From Bathymodiolus brooksi (lineage: Eukaryota > Mollusca > Bivalvia > Mytilida > Modiolidae): DNA of 64,000 nt. The stretch lies in NCBI GenBank assembly GCA_963680875.1, contig OY804580.1, positions 92,409,353-92,473,352 of the forward strand. Direction: 5' to 3'. Shown here in pieces: positions 61,641 to 64,000 of the stretch. The position numbers and the translations under genes were made by a program. The notes under the pieces are model-generated. The model searched no databases and was not told where the DNA came from. It worked only from the letters and a program-made list of their open reading frames with translations. How positions within the stretch are numbered: position 1 is the first letter of the stretch; each line of letters begins with the position of its first letter.

Positions 61641-62985
61641 TCATCTTTCTTCTTAAATCAATATATTTTACTTCATTTTCATTAGATTTTAACTAAATGC
61701 AGAATGTGATATTTCACTAATTAATTATTTTTAAAAAATTTAGAACAGCTATATTATTTCATTTCTCATTAAATTTGACATTTTTTTTATTTCAATTTTT
61801 CTTCTTAAATCAATATATTTTATTTCATTTTCGTTAGATTTTAACTAATTATAGATAAGGATCAGAGAAAGGATATTTTACTAATTATTTTTTTTAAATT
61901 AAATTACAACAACTATATTATTTCATTTTTTATTAAATTTGTCATTTTTATATCAATTGTTTTCTTCTTAATTCAATATATTTTACTTTATTTTTAAAAA
62001 TTAATTAAAAACTTTGAAGTGGCCCCAACTTAAGTGCTAAAACAACAATCTACACTATAAGTATGTAACGAAGAGCAAACCAATTTTTTGACCAGTATAT
62101 CATAAAACAGTATGGTATCAATACCCAATTGATAAACCTGTATCCAGTTTAAATATATTAGAGCGTGTGTCATATCCCTGCATGGATTCTGCTGAAAATT
62201 CTGAACAAATTATGAACATTTTAACTAAATATATCATGTAATATTTCACTGGATGCAGGTTTTATCAATTGGCAATTGATACCATACTGTTTTTATGATA
62301 TACAGGTCAATTAAATTATTTTGTTCTTACTTACACACTTACTTATAGTGAGTGTAGATTGTTGTTTTAGCACTTAGGTTGTTAATCAATTTTTAAAAAT
62401 GAAGTAAAATATATTGATTTAAGAAGAAAAAATTGATATAAAAATAACAAATTTAATCAAATATGAAATAATATAGTTGTTATAATTTAATCTTTTAAAA
62501 ATAATTAATTAATGAAATATCACATGCTATATGTAGTAAAAATCTAATGAAAATGAAGTAAAATATATTGATTTAAGAAGAAAAATTTGAAATAAAGAAA
62601 ATGACAAATTTAATAAGAAATGAAATAATATAGTTATTTTAATTTAATTTAAAAAAATAATTAGTGAAAAATCCATTTCTATATTTAGTTAAGATCTAAC
62701 GAAAATGAAATAAAATATATTGATTTAAAAAGAAAGATTGAAATAATGAAAATGTCAAATTTAATGAGAAATGAAATAATATATTGTTGTAAGTTAATTT
62801 TAAGATGTAATTAATAAGTGAAATATTATATGATATATTTAATAGCTAAAATGCTCATAATCTTTTCAGAATGTTCAGCAGAATCCATGCAGGGATATGA
62901 CACCTCTCTAATATATTTAAACTGGATGCAAGTTTATCAATTGGTAATTTGATACCATACTGTTTTATCAGAGCTCTGCTACAAA
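61640..62985. repeat. AT-rich satellite with units in both orientations (foldback structure)
   Basis: A unit of about 155-160 bp with 'aaatcaatatattttacttc' and 'tatattatttcatttct' occurs about 2.5 times forward (61,645-62,010) and about three times reversed (62,390-62,830). The linkers also mirror each other. The region with 'aaaacagtatggtatcaat' and 'ttgataaacctgtatccag' (about 62,107) is reversed at 62,253-62,300 and again at 62,925-62,972. The phrase 'ctgcatggattctgctga' (about 62,180) is reversed near 62,875. The switch point is near 62,250. No coding sequence was seen. Confidence 0.8.
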
Positions 62986-64000
62986 ATGTATCATAATTCT
63001 TAAAGATCATTAAACTTAATTACATTTAGTTATGCAACAATACTAAAATATTCTTATAAAATTCACATACAGTATATGCACTAATTAGTTCTCGGGTAAA
63101 ATACAGGTAAAAATACATGGACAATACTTAAATTTTGTAGTGATAATACTCTGGGATGTAACCACTATTACGGATTATACAGGAAGAACACCTACTGTGT
63201 TGAGATGCCATTCAATGAAAATAACAACCTGACCATATTGTTACATAATAAGATTTATAAGAATTAGATAAGGAATTAAAATTTAAAGAAGTCATATATG
63301 TTTTTTAATGAAAATTAATTAACACATTAAGTCACATTTCATTTATTAATAGCTTAACCTGGGTCAATTATCAATTAAAAAGACAAAAATAGTTTTTATA
63401 AATTCTGTCTAAGTATTTATCTAAATAACGATATTGTGATTGGTATTTCTGAATAAATTGTGTTAAAAATCATCTTAATTTCTGAATTAATCAACTTTCT
63501 GTTTACATGCATTTTTTGTATTTATTTTCAATAAAATTTCTCTATTATTTCATCCCATTTTCCTTAATTTAACTTAATCATATGCTAACAGCAAGTTATA
63601 TGTGTCAACCCTACATATCCACAATATAAATTCAGGGAAAAGAGATGAAATAATAAAACAAATTTTATTGAAAATAAATAAGTACTCAGAAAAGGGGTGA
63701 GTATTCCGTGCCACGAGCGCCTATACTAACAATAATTTTAAAAAGTCACTTTTATTTTCCCACATACATGTAAAATGTGTCTTATGACATTTATACGTGT
63801 GCCTTTTTGTCATATAATTTTTATTATTTATTTGTATACAAGTATTGCGATCATAAAGTTCAAGTGATCCTCAATATGTTTTACTGCGAAATCGCATAAT
63901 CACTATTAAAAAGGCTACAATATGCTATTCTATCAATTCAAGTTGTCACAGGATATGTTTGATACAGCACAAATCACGCAAAATTGGGGAATTTTCAAGG
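62986..64000. other. Right end of the window, no gene seen
   Basis: Only the inverted repeat at 63,520-63,680 stands out. Open frames are short and full of AT-rich codons. Confidence 0.5.
63520..63680. repeat. Inverted repeat of about 45 bp with a 71-bp spacer
   Basis: The left arm 63,520-63,563 (starting atttattttcaataaaat) pairs with 63,635-63,680, with about five mismatches. It is not part of the satellite upstream. It could be a MITE or a chance AT-rich fold, although the length of the match argues against chance. Confidence 0.75.

Overview
The window looks like an intron- and repeat-dominated stretch of an AT-rich animal genome. A mollusc is most likely, and a bivalve more likely than a gastropod. 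The reasons are tRNA-derived SINEs ending in a conserved 'gatatagctgaaatattg...gtggcgttaaac' tail, and Penelope-like retroelements with flanking repeats of a kind I recall from bivalve genomes. That recollection was not checked. There is no bacterial-style gene organisation, no operon and no intact host gene. Almost all open frames are accidental or belong to decayed retroelements.

Layout. (1) 1-16.4 kb is a large inverted repeat. The left arm (1-4.65 kb, cut by the window edge) matches the reverse complement of the right arm (8.47-16.4 kb). The spacer holds a dead APE-type LINE (5.48-8.45 kb, plus strand). The right arm alone carries a 2.9-kb Penelope-like element (9,576-12,473, minus strand), and the left arm shows the matching empty site. 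This element has an N-terminal GIY-YIG-like nuclease fragment and a long open reverse transcriptase with a YIDD box. (2) 16.0-28.7 kb and 53.5-61.35 kb are two direct copies of one segment. They differ by a 4.6-kb block of degenerate repeats found only in the first copy, by SINE and Penelope-like insertions, and by tandem-repeat copy number. (3) 28.7-36 kb holds two pogo-like MITEs, 44-bp minisatellites next to Penelope-like scraps, a second 5'-truncated Penelope-like copy (33,568-34,558), and the only recognisable cellular sequence. That sequence is an exon of an RGS (regulator of G-protein signalling) domain at 36,043-36,206, with an in-frame stop. A possible upstream exon of the same gene lies near 32.9-33.3 kb. 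(4) 36.2-46.8 kb is mostly unassigned AT-rich DNA with scattered SINE pieces, a (TCAA)n microsatellite and a tRNA-like sequence. (5) 46.97-53.35 kb is a loose array of five copies of one element, each with a head of about 300 bp followed by units of about 130 bp, invaded by a SINE and a Penelope-like fragment. (6) 61.35-63.0 kb is an AT-rich satellite in which the same units appear in both orientations.

The sequences work together only as mobile-element families. The Penelope-like elements could supply their own nuclease and reverse transcriptase, and the SINEs presumably borrow machinery from a LINE. Several nested insertions and empty sites give the order of events. No new defence, metabolic or regulatory system could be supported.
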